This document shows positions 8,348 through 16,266 of a DNA stretch of 17,497 nucleotides, piece by piece. The position numbers were made by a program, and so were the translations under genes. Origin of the DNA: DATCZB01 sp035513215 (GTDB lineage Bacteria; Pseudomonadota; Gammaproteobacteria; Steroidobacterales; Rariloculaceae); NCBI GenBank assembly GCA_035513215.1, contig DATKCK010000003.1, positions 1-17,497 of the forward strand, written 5' to 3'. Every line of letters begins with the position of its first letter. The stretch's first letter is position 1. The notes below the pieces were generated by a model, which searched no databases, was not told the DNA's origin, and saw only the letters and a list, made by a program, of their open reading frames with translations.

Positions 8348-9241
8348 TTGAGCGATCGTCCAGTAGCGCCGGAATGCCGTATATCCCGATCAGCTTCGAT
8401 CGAAGCCGAGCTGAAGCGTACCGCTGCGACCGAAATCGAGTTCGCGCTGGCCGAGATGCGTGCCTCGGCCAGAAGACCGGCGCACGCCGTTCACCAGTGC
8501 CGCAAGGCCATCAAGCGAGTGAGGGCGCTCGTTCGCCTCGGCCGGGGCGACGCCGATGCGGGTCGCGAGATCGATCGCAAGCTTCGCGACGCGGGGCGCT
8601 TGCTCGCCGCGGCGCGGGATGCGGACGTGATTCGGAAAACGGCAGCCCGGCTTTGTGCAGACAATACGCTCTCGAGGTCGATCGACGTCGGGGGCGGGCG
8701 TGCGGCGGCGAAGCCCGATCGCGACGTGACGCGACGGGTCATGGAGCAGTTGTCCGATGTCAGGGCAGAGATCGAAGACTACTTCGATGGCCGGACGCGA
8801 ACGCCCGAGTCGCTCGGCGCAGCGACCGACTGGACATACGGCAAGGCGGTACGCCTCATGAAGCGATTCGGAGACCGCGGCGGCCGGAGACTTGCCCACG
8901 CCTGGCGCAAGAGCGTGCAGCGATATACCAATCAGCTCAAGCTCATGGCAGATCTTTGGCCCGAGCGCGCAGCGGCCGAGCTCGGACCGCTCGATGCGCT
9001 CGCCGAATGTCTCGGCGAGTTCAACGACCTGACGATTCTGCGGGTCGCGCTCGAGGCCGGGCACATCGGCTCGGACGGGGAAACGCGATCGGCGCTGCGC
9101 AAGCTTGCCAGAGCGCGCCAACGAGCCCTGCGACAGCGCGCGCTCAAGCTCGGCGAGTCGGCATTCCCTTCACCGGGCAGGCGATCCGCAGCGACGCCAG
9201 CCGGGCTCGAGAAGGATCCGCCCAAAAGCCCCGTAATTTGA
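8348..9241 (+). CDS. CHAD-domain protein
   Basis: CHAD domains are all-helical, His/Lys/Arg-rich folds; several bind inorganic polyphosphate. This 297-aa protein has the hallmark helix HAVHQCRKAIKRVRALVRL (residues about 46-64), a DADVIRKTAARL helix, and a second half with RRLAHAWRKSVQRYTNQLKL (about 180-199) and ECLGEFNDLTILRVAL. The tail (about 270-297) is basic and Pro/Ser-rich and looks disordered. No CYTH (triphosphatase) domain is attached, unlike many CHAD proteins. The start is uncertain: TTG at 8348 is the best available, with an AGG-containing site about 10 bases upstream. The next in-frame ATG (8456) would cut off the first helix. The AlbA_2 gene follows after 38 bases. The cellular role cannot be given from sequence. 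Confidence 0.82.
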   Translation: MSDRPVAPECRISRSASIEAELKRTAATEIEFALAEMRASARRPAHAVHQCRKAIKRVRALVRLGRGDADAGREIDRKLRDAGRLLAAARDADVIRKTAARLCADNTLSRSIDVGGGRAAAKPDRDVTRRVMEQLSDVRAEIEDYFDGRTRTPESLGAATDWTYGKAVRLMKRFGDRGGRRLAHAWRKSVQRYTNQLKLMADLWPERAAAELGPLDALAECLGEFNDLTILRVALEAGHIGSDGETRSALRKLARARQRALRQRALKLGESAFPSPGRRSAATPAGLEKDPPKSPVI

Positions 9242-9279
9242 ACCGAATCCGGATTAATCGCTTGCTGGGGGACTAGAGT

Positions 9280-10464
9280 GTGCAAGATATGAGCACGCTC
9301 GAGCACCTGATCCGCTACGAAAGCCCGCACTCGGGGATCGTGTTTCGCCGGGATCTCTACCGGGCGGACGACGACGCAGGCCTCGTCATCGATTGCCTGG
9401 CGCTCGCGAATGCAGAGCTCAGAGGCCGCCGGTTCGTGTTTCTCGGCGTCGACGAGCGCGGCGTCGACGAGCGTATGCTGGTCGGCGTGCACAGGCCCGA
9501 GCTCAAGCGCTTCAAGTCCCGTTTCGAGCGACTCCTGGCGATGCACATAGAGCCCTTGCTGAACGCGATTGTGCGAGCCGTGGAAATAGACGGCCACCTG
9601 ATCGCATACATTCGAATCAAGGACTGCTTATCGCCCCCCTATCTTGTGAAGCAGGGTCTCGGTGACACACTCAAGGCGGGCATGGGCTTCGTCAGGCGCG
9701 GCGCGAGCAACTATCCGCTGCAGCGATCCGACATGCAGCGGATGTTTGCGCGAAGCCGCGAAGTCGTTGCGGCGAAGTCGGCGATCCGCGTTGGGTTTGC
9801 AGACAGGGATCCGGCCGGGCAGCTGACTCTGCCCGTTCTCCCGGTGAGCAAGCTGCCGTCCGAGCTCGCAGCAGATCGGCTCAGGAGCCTCCTGGCAGCG
9901 CACAGCGAGGCGCGCGACATCTTCGGCCGGACCCAGACGCAATTCTCGCGCTTGATGCACGCGAGGGTGTTTGGCGTGGACGTGCCCTACCGCAAGCGCA
10001 GCGACGACTCGCTCGTCACGGCGCTCGAGAACGTCGAGTCGGATTACAGCGCGGCAGACAAGCACTATCTCTACGAGGTGCGCGCGCACAAGCTGAATTT
10101 CACGATTGCCAACGATGGCGATTCGAACCTGCACAACGCAAGATTTCGGGTGGTGCTGCCGCAGACGGAAGGCGCAGGTATCGCGGATCGTGTCTATAGC
10201 GGGGACGAATCGGAGATCGCGCCGGACGGCTACCCGAAGACTGCTTCCGGCTCGCGAACGATCTCGCTCGAGACCGATCTAGGCACGCTCTACGCGGGGC
10301 GCAACGTGCGGGCGTTTCGCGAGCCGGCGCGTTTCTGGGTGCGGGACGAGGCGGCCGGAAGGGCCATGGCCATCGATTACGTGCTTCGTGCCGACGAGTT
10401 GGCCGAGCCGTTCGAGGGCAGCCTCGTCATCTACATCGACAGAGCATCACTCAAGAGCGTTTGA
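9280..10464 (+). CDS. AlbA_2 (Schlafen-type) domain protein with beta-rich C-terminal half
   Basis: This 394-aa protein begins with an AlbA_2/Schlafen-like domain (about residues 8-158). Visible parts are SGIVFRRDLYRADDD, LVIDCLALANAELRGRRFVFLGVDERG, GHLIAYIRIKDCLSPPYLV, and GMGFVRRGASNYPLQRSDMQRMF. AlbA_2 domains occur in putative DNA/RNA-binding regulators and in Schlafen nucleases. Here the usual E-F-K near the start reads V-F-R, and the Gly-Gly turn before the central strand reads G-R-R, so the site is divergent. A helical segment follows (about 190-260). Then comes a beta-rich stretch, HKLNFTIANDGDSNLHNARF to SLVIYID, that looks like an Ig-like sandwich. No Walker motif or membrane segment is seen. 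GTG 9280 fits the GGGGGA site; ATG 9289 is an alternative. glnE starts 18 bases downstream. Function unknown. Confidence 0.72.
   Translation: MQDMSTLEHLIRYESPHSGIVFRRDLYRADDDAGLVIDCLALANAELRGRRFVFLGVDERGVDERMLVGVHRPELKRFKSRFERLLAMHIEPLLNAIVRAVEIDGHLIAYIRIKDCLSPPYLVKQGLGDTLKAGMGFVRRGASNYPLQRSDMQRMFARSREVVAAKSAIRVGFADRDPAGQLTLPVLPVSKLPSELAADRLRSLLAAHSEARDIFGRTQTQFSRLMHARVFGVDVPYRKRSDDSLVTALENVESDYSAADKHYLYEVRAHKLNFTIANDGDSNLHNARFRVVLPQTEGAGIADRVYSGDESEIAPDGYPKTASGSRTISLETDLGTLYAGRNVRAFREPARFWVRDEAAGRAMAIDYVLRADELAEPFEGSLVIYIDRASLKSV
9445..9474 (+). repeat. In-frame 15-bp tandem duplication
   Basis: Two adjacent 15-base units, GGCGTCGACGAGCGC and GGCGTCGACGAGCGT, differ only in the last base. 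They encode GVDER twice (residues 56-65 of the AlbA_2-like protein), right after the central beta strand where the family normally has one turn. Near-identity suggests a recent slip or duplication. Confidence 0.85.
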
Positions 10465-10482
10465 CGCCGTTATCATGCGCGC

Positions 10483-13272
10483 GTGAAGCTTTCGGCGCCC
10501 GCCAGTCTGCCGCCCGAGCTCGGGGAACGCTTCGCGCAGGTGCAGGCGCGGGCCGCGGATATCGATGTCGAGCTGTCCGGCGATCTCATGGAATCCGCGC
10601 CGCGTGTGCTGGCGGCAAGCGATTTCGTCATCGATATCCTGTCGCGCGAGCCCGATGCGCTCGCCGGACGGCTGGCGGACCCATCCCCCGTGGCGCGCGA
10701 GTCGCTGGCTTCGGAGCTCGATCTCGCCGAGGCGTCCGAAGCCGAAGCCAAGGCTGTGCTCCGTCGCCGGCGCAATGTCGAGCTCGCCGCGATCGCCTGG
10801 CGCGATATTGCCGGTATCGCCGATCTCGATCGCAGCCTCGCCGATCTGTCGGAGCTCGCCGACGCGCTGATCGCGATCGCCCTCAATGCGGCCGTCGCCC
10901 AGCTCGCGCCTCGGTACGGGCGGCCGGGACCCTTGCTCGTTCTCGGCATGGGCAAGCTCGGAGGGCACGAGCTGAATTTCTCCTCCGACGTCGATCTCGT
11001 GCTCGTCTATCCCGATCCCGCCGACGATGCGGCCGAGGCGCACGAGGAGTACTTCCTGCGCCTGTCGCAGCTTCTGATCCGGCTGCTCGACGAGCGCACG
11101 GCCGACGGCATGGTCTATCGCGTCGACACGCGGCTCAGGCCTTTCGGCAAGAGCGGTCCGCTCGCGATCAGCATCGGCGCGCTCGAGTCGTATCTCGTGC
11201 AGCACGGGCGGGACTGGGAAAGGTATGCCTATATCAAGGCGCGGCTCATTACCGGCGAGGAGCTCTCGAAGGAAGTCTTCGATCAGGTTCTGACGCCGTT
11301 CGTCTACCGGCGCTATCTCGACTTCGGCGTCATCGAGGCGATGCGGCAGATGAAGCGCCTGATCAGCCGGGACGTCGCGCGCCGCGACAAGCACGGCAAC
11401 ATCAAGCTCGGCCGCGGCGGCATTCGCGAGGTCGAGTTCATTGCGCAGATGTTCCAGCTCCTGAGGGGCGGGCACGAGCCCGAGCTTCGCTCGCGAAGGC
11501 TGCTGCTCGTGCTGGCCGAGCTCGCACGGCTCGGCATCGTCGCGGAGGATCGGATTCTCGCCCTAACGGAAAGCTATCGGTTTCTGCGCCTGGCCGAGAA
11601 CCGGCTCCAGGCACTCGATGACCGGCAGACTCACGAGCTGCCCGATGATTCCGTGCAGCGGATGCGGCTCGCCTATGCGATGGGCTTCGATTCGTGGGCT
11701 GCCTTCGCCGACCGGCTCGAGCGGCATCGCGCCGAAGTCCAGCAGGCGTTCGATGAGTTGCACTGGGACGTCGACGACGAGGTGGACGATGAGCCGGATG
11801 CCGTCCTCGCGGCCTGGAATGGCGCGCGGCTCGCCGAGACCTTCTCCGACGCCGCGCTCGAGCCGCTCGATCAGCTCCGCAAGAGCGGCCTGTACCGCCG
11901 AATGGACGAGATCAGCCGTCAGCGTCTCGGCGCGTTCGTCGGCGTGCTCGTGCCGGGGCTTGAAGGGCTCGACGGCGCGGCCGAGACGCTCGAGCGCATC
12001 ATGCCCGTGATCCGCTCGATCTGTCGCCGCTCGGCCTATCTTTCGCTGCTGCTCGAGAACCCGTCGGCGCTCGATCGCCTTCTCGGCCTCGCGGCGCAAA
12101 GCGCGATGCTGGCAAGGCTGGTCGCCGAGCATCCCCTGCTGCTCGACGAGCTGCTCGATGCGCGGCTCTTCGACACGCCGCCGACGCGAGACGAGCTCGC
12201 CGCGGGTTTGAAGAGGCAGCTCGCCGGGATCGATGACGGCGATACCGAAAGCATGCTCGACGCGATGCGCGACTTTCAGCGCGCGGCCGTCTTTCGCGTC
12301 GCGATTGCCGATCGATACAGCGAGCTGCCGCTGATGAAGGTCAGCGACCGGCTGACCGACATCGCCGAGCTCGTCATCGAGATCTCGCTCGACATTGCGC
12401 GCCGCGAGCTCGAGCAAAAGCATGGCAAGCCGATGCATGGCGACTCCGAGCCGCTTGCCGAGTCCGGGCTCGTCGTCGTCGCCTACGGCAAGCTCGGCGG
12501 GCTCGAGCTCGGCTACGGATCGGATCTCGACCTCGTCTTTCTGCATGACTCTGAAGGCAGCGTCGAGGAAACGACGGGTCCGACCGTCGTCGACAATCAA
12601 CGCTATTTCGTGCGCCTCGTGCAGCGCCTCATTCACTTGCTCAGCGTACAGACGAGCTCGGGACGGCTTTACGAGATCGACACGCGGCTTCGGCCCTCGG
12701 GCGCCTCGGGCCTGCTCGTCGCGAGCCTTGCGCGCTTTGCGCGCTATCAGCGCGAGGAGGCCTGGACCTGGGAGCATCAGGCGCTGCTCAGGAGCCGGTC
12801 GGTTGCCGGTCCGGCGCCGCTCAGCGAAGCCTTCGAGCGAATCCGCGTCGAGACGCTTATCGGCGCCGTCAGGCGGGGAGAGCTCAAGGACGACGTCGTC
12901 GACATGCGCCGGCGCATGCGCAGGGAGCTCGCGACGGGCACGGCCGACCAGTTCGACATCAAGCAGGATCCCGGCGGGCTCGCCGACATCGAGTTCCTGA
13001 TCGATTACTGGGTACTCGCCGACGCCGAGCGCCACCCGGCGCTCGTCGAGTACCCGGACAACGTGCGCCAGCTCGAGGCGCTCGATGCGACGGGCCTCGT
13101 GCCGGCGGCGACCTGCGCGGCGCTCAAGGCCGATTACCTCGCGCTGCGCGCGAAGACGCACGAGCTCGCGCTCAGCGACGGCGGCCGTCTCGTGCCGGCC
13201 GCGCCGTTCGCCGAGCTCAGGCGGCGCGTTTGCGATCTGTGGGCCGGGACTTTCGGCGAGCCTCCTGGCTGA
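10483..13272 (+). CDS. glnE: Bifunctional glutamine synthetase adenylyltransferase/adenylyl-removing enzyme
   Basis: GlnE adds AMP to, or removes it from, glutamine synthetase according to PII status and glutamine, tuning nitrogen assimilation. The protein is 929 aa (E. coli 946). It contains two nucleotidyltransferase domains. The N-terminal, deadenylylating one has LGMGKLGGHELNFSSDVDL with Asp169/Asp171. The C-terminal, adenylylating one has VAYGKLGGLELGYGSDLDL with Asp681/Asp683. Each is followed by its helical part: the first contains GRGGIREVEFIAQMFQLLRGG, and the second contains DPGGLADIEFLIDYWVLA. Both metal-binding Asp pairs are intact, so both activities are expected. GTG at 10483 is the only plausible start near the N-terminus; the ATG at 10475 hits a stop after two codons. 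No good ribosome site is visible, which fits coupling to the gene 18 bases upstream. Confidence 0.97.
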   Translation: MKLSAPASLPPELGERFAQVQARAADIDVELSGDLMESAPRVLAASDFVIDILSREPDALAGRLADPSPVARESLASELDLAEASEAEAKAVLRRRRNVELAAIAWRDIAGIADLDRSLADLSELADALIAIALNAAVAQLAPRYGRPGPLLVLGMGKLGGHELNFSSDVDLVLVYPDPADDAAEAHEEYFLRLSQLLIRLLDERTADGMVYRVDTRLRPFGKSGPLAISIGALESYLVQHGRDWERYAYIKARLITGEELSKEVFDQVLTPFVYRRYLDFGVIEAMRQMKRLISRDVARRDKHGNIKLGRGGIREVEFIAQMFQLLRGGHEPELRSRRLLLVLAELARLGIVAEDRILALTESYRFLRLAENRLQALDDRQTHELPDDSVQRMRLAYAMGFDSWAAFADRLERHRAEVQQAFDELHWDVDDEVDDEPDAVLAAWNGARLAETFSDAALEPLDQLRKSGLYRRMDEISRQRLGAFVGVLVPGLEGLDGAAETLERIMPVIRSICRRSAYLSLLLENPSALDRLLGLAAQSAMLARLVAEHPLLLDELLDARLFDTPPTRDELAAGLKRQLAGIDDGDTESMLDAMRDFQRAAVFRVAIADRYSELPLMKVSDRLTDIAELVIEISLDIARRELEQKHGKPMHGDSEPLAESGLVVVAYGKLGGLELGYGSDLDLVFLHDSEGSVEETTGPTVVDNQRYFVRLVQRLIHLLSVQTSSGRLYEIDTRLRPSGASGLLVASLARFARYQREEAWTWEHQALLRSRSVAGPAPLSEAFERIRVETLIGAVRRGELKDDVVDMRRRMRRELATGTADQFDIKQDPGGLADIEFLIDYWVLADAERHPALVEYPDNVRQLEALDATGLVPAATCAALKADYLALRAKTHELALSDGGRLVPAAPFAELRRRVCDLWAGTFGEPPG

Positions 13273-13281
13273 GCTTCCTTT

Positions 13282-13312
13282 TATAATGCGTGCGCTTCGC
13301 GACCCGGAGGAG
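13282..13312 (+). promoter_or_regulatory. Candidate -10 box and strong ribosome site before the zf-CHCC gene
   Basis: A consensus TATAAT (13282-13287) lies in the short gap after glnE, and GGAGGAG (13306-13312) precedes the zf-CHCC ATG by 11 bases. I see no recognisable -35 at the right distance, so the promoter is uncertain. The ribosome site is convincing and fixes the start. If active, this promoter would give the zinc-finger/LPS genes their own transcript. Confidence 0.4.
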
Positions 13313-13323
13313 ACAGATAGCCC

Positions 13324-13539
13324 ATGGCGCGACCAAGACACGGCACCGTCCATCAGGACCTCAAGGCCGCCAACGCGGAGAAGGTCTATCGCGTCACGCG
13401 CGAGGATTTGCCGCTGCATTGCCCGATGCCGTCGAGCTATCTGTGGAACTCGCATCCAAAGGTCTATCTGCCGATCGAGGAGACGGGCGAGGCCAAGTGC
13501 CCTTACTGTAGCGCGAGCTACGAGCTCGTCGGCGGCTAG
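13324..13539 (+). CDS. Small zf-CHCC zinc-finger protein
   Basis: This 71-aa protein belongs to the zf-CHCC family (related to the NDUFS6-type zinc finger). The likely zinc ligands are Cys33 (LHCPMP), His44 (WNSHPKVYLP), and Cys59/Cys62 (KCPYC). The order C-x10-H-x14-C-x2-C and the motif around SHPKVYLPIE are diagnostic. The C-terminus (SASYELV) is a strand that would close the ribbon. Bacterial members are widespread in Proteobacteria but their function is not established. The start is fixed by the GGAGGAG ribosome site. hldD follows 9 bases after the stop, so it leads the LPS operon. In Pseudomonas the glnE to waaF interval carries ilvE; no ilvE lies here. Confidence 0.92.
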   Translation: MARPRHGTVHQDLKAANAEKVYRVTREDLPLHCPMPSSYLWNSHPKVYLPIEETGEAKCPYCSASYELVGG

Positions 13540-13548
13540 GACCGTGCC

Positions 13549-14493
13549 GTGCTGATCGTCACCGGCGGCGCCGGATTCATCGGCAGCAATCTCGTTCGAG
13601 GGCTCAACCGCGCCGGCCGCGACGACATCATCGTCGTCGACGACCTGACCGACGGGCACAAGTACACGAACATCGTCGATTGCTCGATCGCCGACTACTG
13701 GGACAAGCGCGAGATCCTGGCGCGCCTCGACTCGCTCGGGCGCGCGCCCGAGGCCGTGCTGCATCAGGGCGCCTGCGCCGTGACGACCGAATGGGACGGG
13801 CGCTACATGCTCGCCGAGAACTACCAGTGCTCCGTCGATCTTCTCGGCTATTGCACTCGGCACGAGATACCGTTGATCTACGCCTCATCGGCCGCGATCT
13901 ACGGCGCGAGCACGAGCTTTCGGGAGGACGACCCCGCGGCCGAGCGACCGCTCAACGTCTACGGCTACTCGAAACTCTTGTTCGATCGTTACGTCAGGCG
14001 TCACCTCGATGCCGCGCGTGCCCAGGTCGTCGGGCTGCGCTATTTCAATGTCTACGGTCCGAACGAGGCGCACAAGGGCAGGATGGCGAGCGTCGTCTGG
14101 CATCTGACGCGCCAGCTCGAGGAAACCGGCGAGCTCAGGCTGTTCGAAGGCAGCCATGGCCGCGATAACGGCGAGCAGCGGCGCGACTTCGTGCATGTCG
14201 ACGACGTCGTCAGCGTCGTACTCTGGTTTCTCGAGCATCGCGGGATCAGCGGCATCTTCAATGTCGGCACTGGGAAAAGCGCGAGCTTCAACGATCTCGC
14301 CAATGCCGTGATCGAGCATTCCGGCAGAGGCTCGGTCCGCTACGTTCCGTTTCCCGAAGGGCTCAAGTCGAGCTACCAGAGCTTCACCGAAGCGGACCTG
14401 AGCGCGCTGCGCAAGGCGGGGTATTCTGCGCCGTTCGATGACGTTCGCGCCGGCGTCGGGAAATACCTGGATGCGTTGAAACCGAAGCCGTGA
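13549..14493 (+). CDS. hldD: ADP-L-glycero-D-manno-heptose 6-epimerase
   Basis: HldD (314 aa) converts ADP-D-glycero-D-manno-heptose to the L,D-epimer, the heptose donor for the LPS inner core. It is a short-chain dehydrogenase with the nucleotide loop TGGAGFIGSN (residues 5-14), the acidic VDDLTDGHKY segment, and HQGACAVTTEWDGRYM, which is specific to HldD. It also has the catalytic YGYSK (Tyr138/Lys142) with SSAAIYG upstream, and the second lysine in EAHKGRMASV (Lys176). The C-terminus YVPFPEGLKSSYQSFTEADL is typical. Length matches E. coli (310 aa). The GTG start (13549) puts the glycine-rich loop at the normal distance from the N-terminus. The stop overlaps the waaF start by 4 bases (GTGA), indicating translational coupling with the enzyme that uses its product. 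Confidence 0.96.
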   Translation: MLIVTGGAGFIGSNLVRGLNRAGRDDIIVVDDLTDGHKYTNIVDCSIADYWDKREILARLDSLGRAPEAVLHQGACAVTTEWDGRYMLAENYQCSVDLLGYCTRHEIPLIYASSAAIYGASTSFREDDPAAERPLNVYGYSKLLFDRYVRRHLDAARAQVVGLRYFNVYGPNEAHKGRMASVVWHLTRQLEETGELRLFEGSHGRDNGEQRRDFVHVDDVVSVVLWFLEHRGISGIFNVGTGKSASFNDLANAVIEHSGRGSVRYVPFPEGLKSSYQSFTEADLSALRKAGYSAPFDDVRAGVGKYLDALKPKP

Positions 14494-15527
14494 CCGCGAT
14501 CGGTAAGCTTCTCGTCGTCGGCCCGTCCTGGGTCGGAGACATGGTCATGGCGCAATCACTCTACCGACTGCTCAAGTCCCGAGAACCGGCGCAGGCCATC
14601 GACGTGCTCGCGCCCGCCTGGTCGCTGCCCTTGCTCGAGCGGATGCCCGAGGTCGCGCGAGGCATCGAGCTGCCGCTTGGCCATGGCGAGCTCAGCATCG
14701 GAGCGCGGCGGCGCCTCGGGCGCTCCCTGAGCGGACAGTACGCGCGCGCCATCGTGCTGCCGCGCTCGTTCAAGAGCGCGCTCGTGCCGTGGTTTGCCGG
14801 GATTGCGCGGCGAACGGGCTTCCGCGGCGAATGGCGCTACGGGATCATCAACGACATCAGGCCGTTCGATCCCCGGCGCCTCGATCAGACCGTGCGCCGC
14901 TTCATTGCGCTTGGCATGGAGCCGGGCGAGGACGTGCTGCCGGAGCTGCCAGAACCTCGGCTTCGCGTCGATCGCGACGCGCAGGACGCGCTCGTGGCCC
15001 GTCTCGGCCTCGATCTGACGAAGCCCGTTGCCGCGCTGATGCCGGGCGCCGAGTACGGTCCCGCCAAGCAATGGCCGCCTGAGTATTTCGCAAGGCTGGC
15101 GGGCCGGCTCGCGGCATCGGGCGCGAATGTCTGGATTCTGGGCTCGGGCAAGGAAGCGCCGCTCGGCCGGGAGATCGCGCGGGCAGCGAACGCCGCCGGC
15201 GTCGTCAGTCTCGCCGGCGAGACGGCGCTCGTCGAGGCCGTCGATCTGCTCGCGCTCGCCGACGTAGCCGTCAGCAACGACTCGGGGCTCATGCACATCG
15301 CAGCGGCCGTCGGCACGCACACGGTGGCAATCTACGGGTCATCGACACCGGATTTCACGCCGCCGCTGACAGCGAACGCGACCGTTCACTATCGCCGTTT
15401 GTCCTGCAGTCCCTGCTTCGAGCGCGAGTGCCCGCTCAAGCATCTCGACTGCCTGATCGGCATCGGGGTCGACGAGGTTCATGCGAGCCTTGAACGAAAG
15501 CTCGACATGCGAGCACCAAGGCGATGA
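14490..15527 (+). CDS. waaF: LPS heptosyltransferase II
   Basis: WaaF (345 aa) transfers the second L,D-heptose from ADP-heptose onto heptose I of the LPS inner core at the cytoplasmic face of the inner membrane. It is a GT9-family GT-B enzyme. The N-terminal GPSWVGDMVMAQSLYR contains the catalytic-region Asp17. LMPGAEYGPAKQWPPEYF (about 183-200) opens the C-terminal Rossmann fold. NDSGLMHIAAAVGTHTVAIYG (about 263-283) is the donor-binding region. The C-terminal CSPCFERECPLKHLDC carries the four-cysteine cluster (306, 309, 314, 321) usual for WaaF. The GTG start overlaps hldD by four bases. WaaC, which adds heptose I, is not in the window. The SWVGD motif and cysteine cluster favour WaaF over WaaC or WaaQ. 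Confidence 0.94.
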   Translation: MTAIGKLLVVGPSWVGDMVMAQSLYRLLKSREPAQAIDVLAPAWSLPLLERMPEVARGIELPLGHGELSIGARRRLGRSLSGQYARAIVLPRSFKSALVPWFAGIARRTGFRGEWRYGIINDIRPFDPRRLDQTVRRFIALGMEPGEDVLPELPEPRLRVDRDAQDALVARLGLDLTKPVAALMPGAEYGPAKQWPPEYFARLAGRLAASGANVWILGSGKEAPLGREIARAANAAGVVSLAGETALVEAVDLLALADVAVSNDSGLMHIAAAVGTHTVAIYGSSTPDFTPPLTANATVHYRRLSCSPCFERECPLKHLDCLIGIGVDEVHASLERKLDMRAPRR

Positions 15528-15546
15528 GCGTGGGCGATCGAGCGTC

Positions 15547-16266
15547 ATGAGCAGAGCCGAGCTACGAGTCGAAGGCGTCGAGATCACGATCCACGATCAG
15601 GATCGCTATCCCGGTTTCGATTGGCGATGGTTCGATCGCGAGTGGTGGGTCGCGGAAGGCGCGCGCACGCACAGCATCACGGGGCGCGGCTCGGTGCTCA
15701 TGCTCGACCGCGGCGACGAAACCTGGGTCTACCGGCACTATCACCGCGGCGGACTCGTGGCCAGGGTCGCTTACGACGAGTACCTGTGGGCCGGTGTCGA
15801 GCGCACCCGGCCGATTCGCGAATGGCGGCTTCTGACCGAGCTCGCGGCACGCGAGCTCCCGTCGCCGCGGCCCGTTGCGGCCCGCGCCCTGCGCTCGGGC
15901 GCCATCTACCGCGCCGACATTCTGACCGTGCTTTTGCCGGAGACCGAGCCTCTGTCGAGCATGCTCGGCGACGTCTGGCGGGACTTCAGTCTCTGGTCGC
16001 GCATCGGCACGATGATCGCGGGATTTCACAAGGCCGGCTGCGATCATCCCGATCTCACGGCGCATAACGTGCTCATCGACGCGAGGCGGCAGCCGTTTCT
16101 CGTCGATTTCGACAATGCGAGTCTCAAGCCCGCCGGTGACTGGGCCCGTGCCGGCATCGCGCGCTTCAGGCGATCACTCCGGAAGGTCTCGCACGAGATT
16201 GGCACCGAGTTCGACGAAGCGGCCTGGCAGGCGCTGGTCGCGGCCTACTTGGCAGCTTACGAATAG
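15547..16266 (+). CDS. kdkA: 3-deoxy-D-manno-octulosonic acid (Kdo) kinase
   Basis: KdkA phosphorylates Kdo of the LPS inner core with ATP, as known from Haemophilus influenzae. This 239-aa protein has the family's WVYRHYHRGGLVARVAYDEYL (about 60-80) and TRPIREWRLLTELAARELPSP. The kinase-like catalytic segment is DHPDLTAHNVLID (Asp169, Asn174), followed by FLVDFDNAS (metal-binding Asp187). Length fits the family (about 240 aa). I chose ATG 15547, 19 bases after waaF. An in-frame ATG at 15481 would overlap waaF and add 22 residues unlike the family. The ribosome site is poor. It ends convergently with lpxL with a 10-bp overlap. Presence of KdkA suggests a phosphorylated Kdo, often a single-Kdo core. 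Confidence 0.93.
   Translation: MSRAELRVEGVEITIHDQDRYPGFDWRWFDREWWVAEGARTHSITGRGSVLMLDRGDETWVYRHYHRGGLVARVAYDEYLWAGVERTRPIREWRLLTELAARELPSPRPVAARALRSGAIYRADILTVLLPETEPLSSMLGDVWRDFSLWSRIGTMIAGFHKAGCDHPDLTAHNVLIDARRQPFLVDFDNASLKPAGDWARAGIARFRRSLRKVSHEIGTEFDEAAWQALVAAYLAAYE

Noticed and set aside
11563..13863. A 766-codon open frame on the minus strand opposite glnE and hldD
   Set aside because: The plus strand encodes complete, motif-verified glnE and the start of the LPS genes. The antisense frame is open because of the high GC content and codon bias, and shows no recognisable domain.
15481..15546. Upstream in-frame ATG that would lengthen kdkA by 22 residues
   Set aside because: It lies within waaF, the extra residues do not resemble the family N-terminus, and ATG 15547 gives the normal length.
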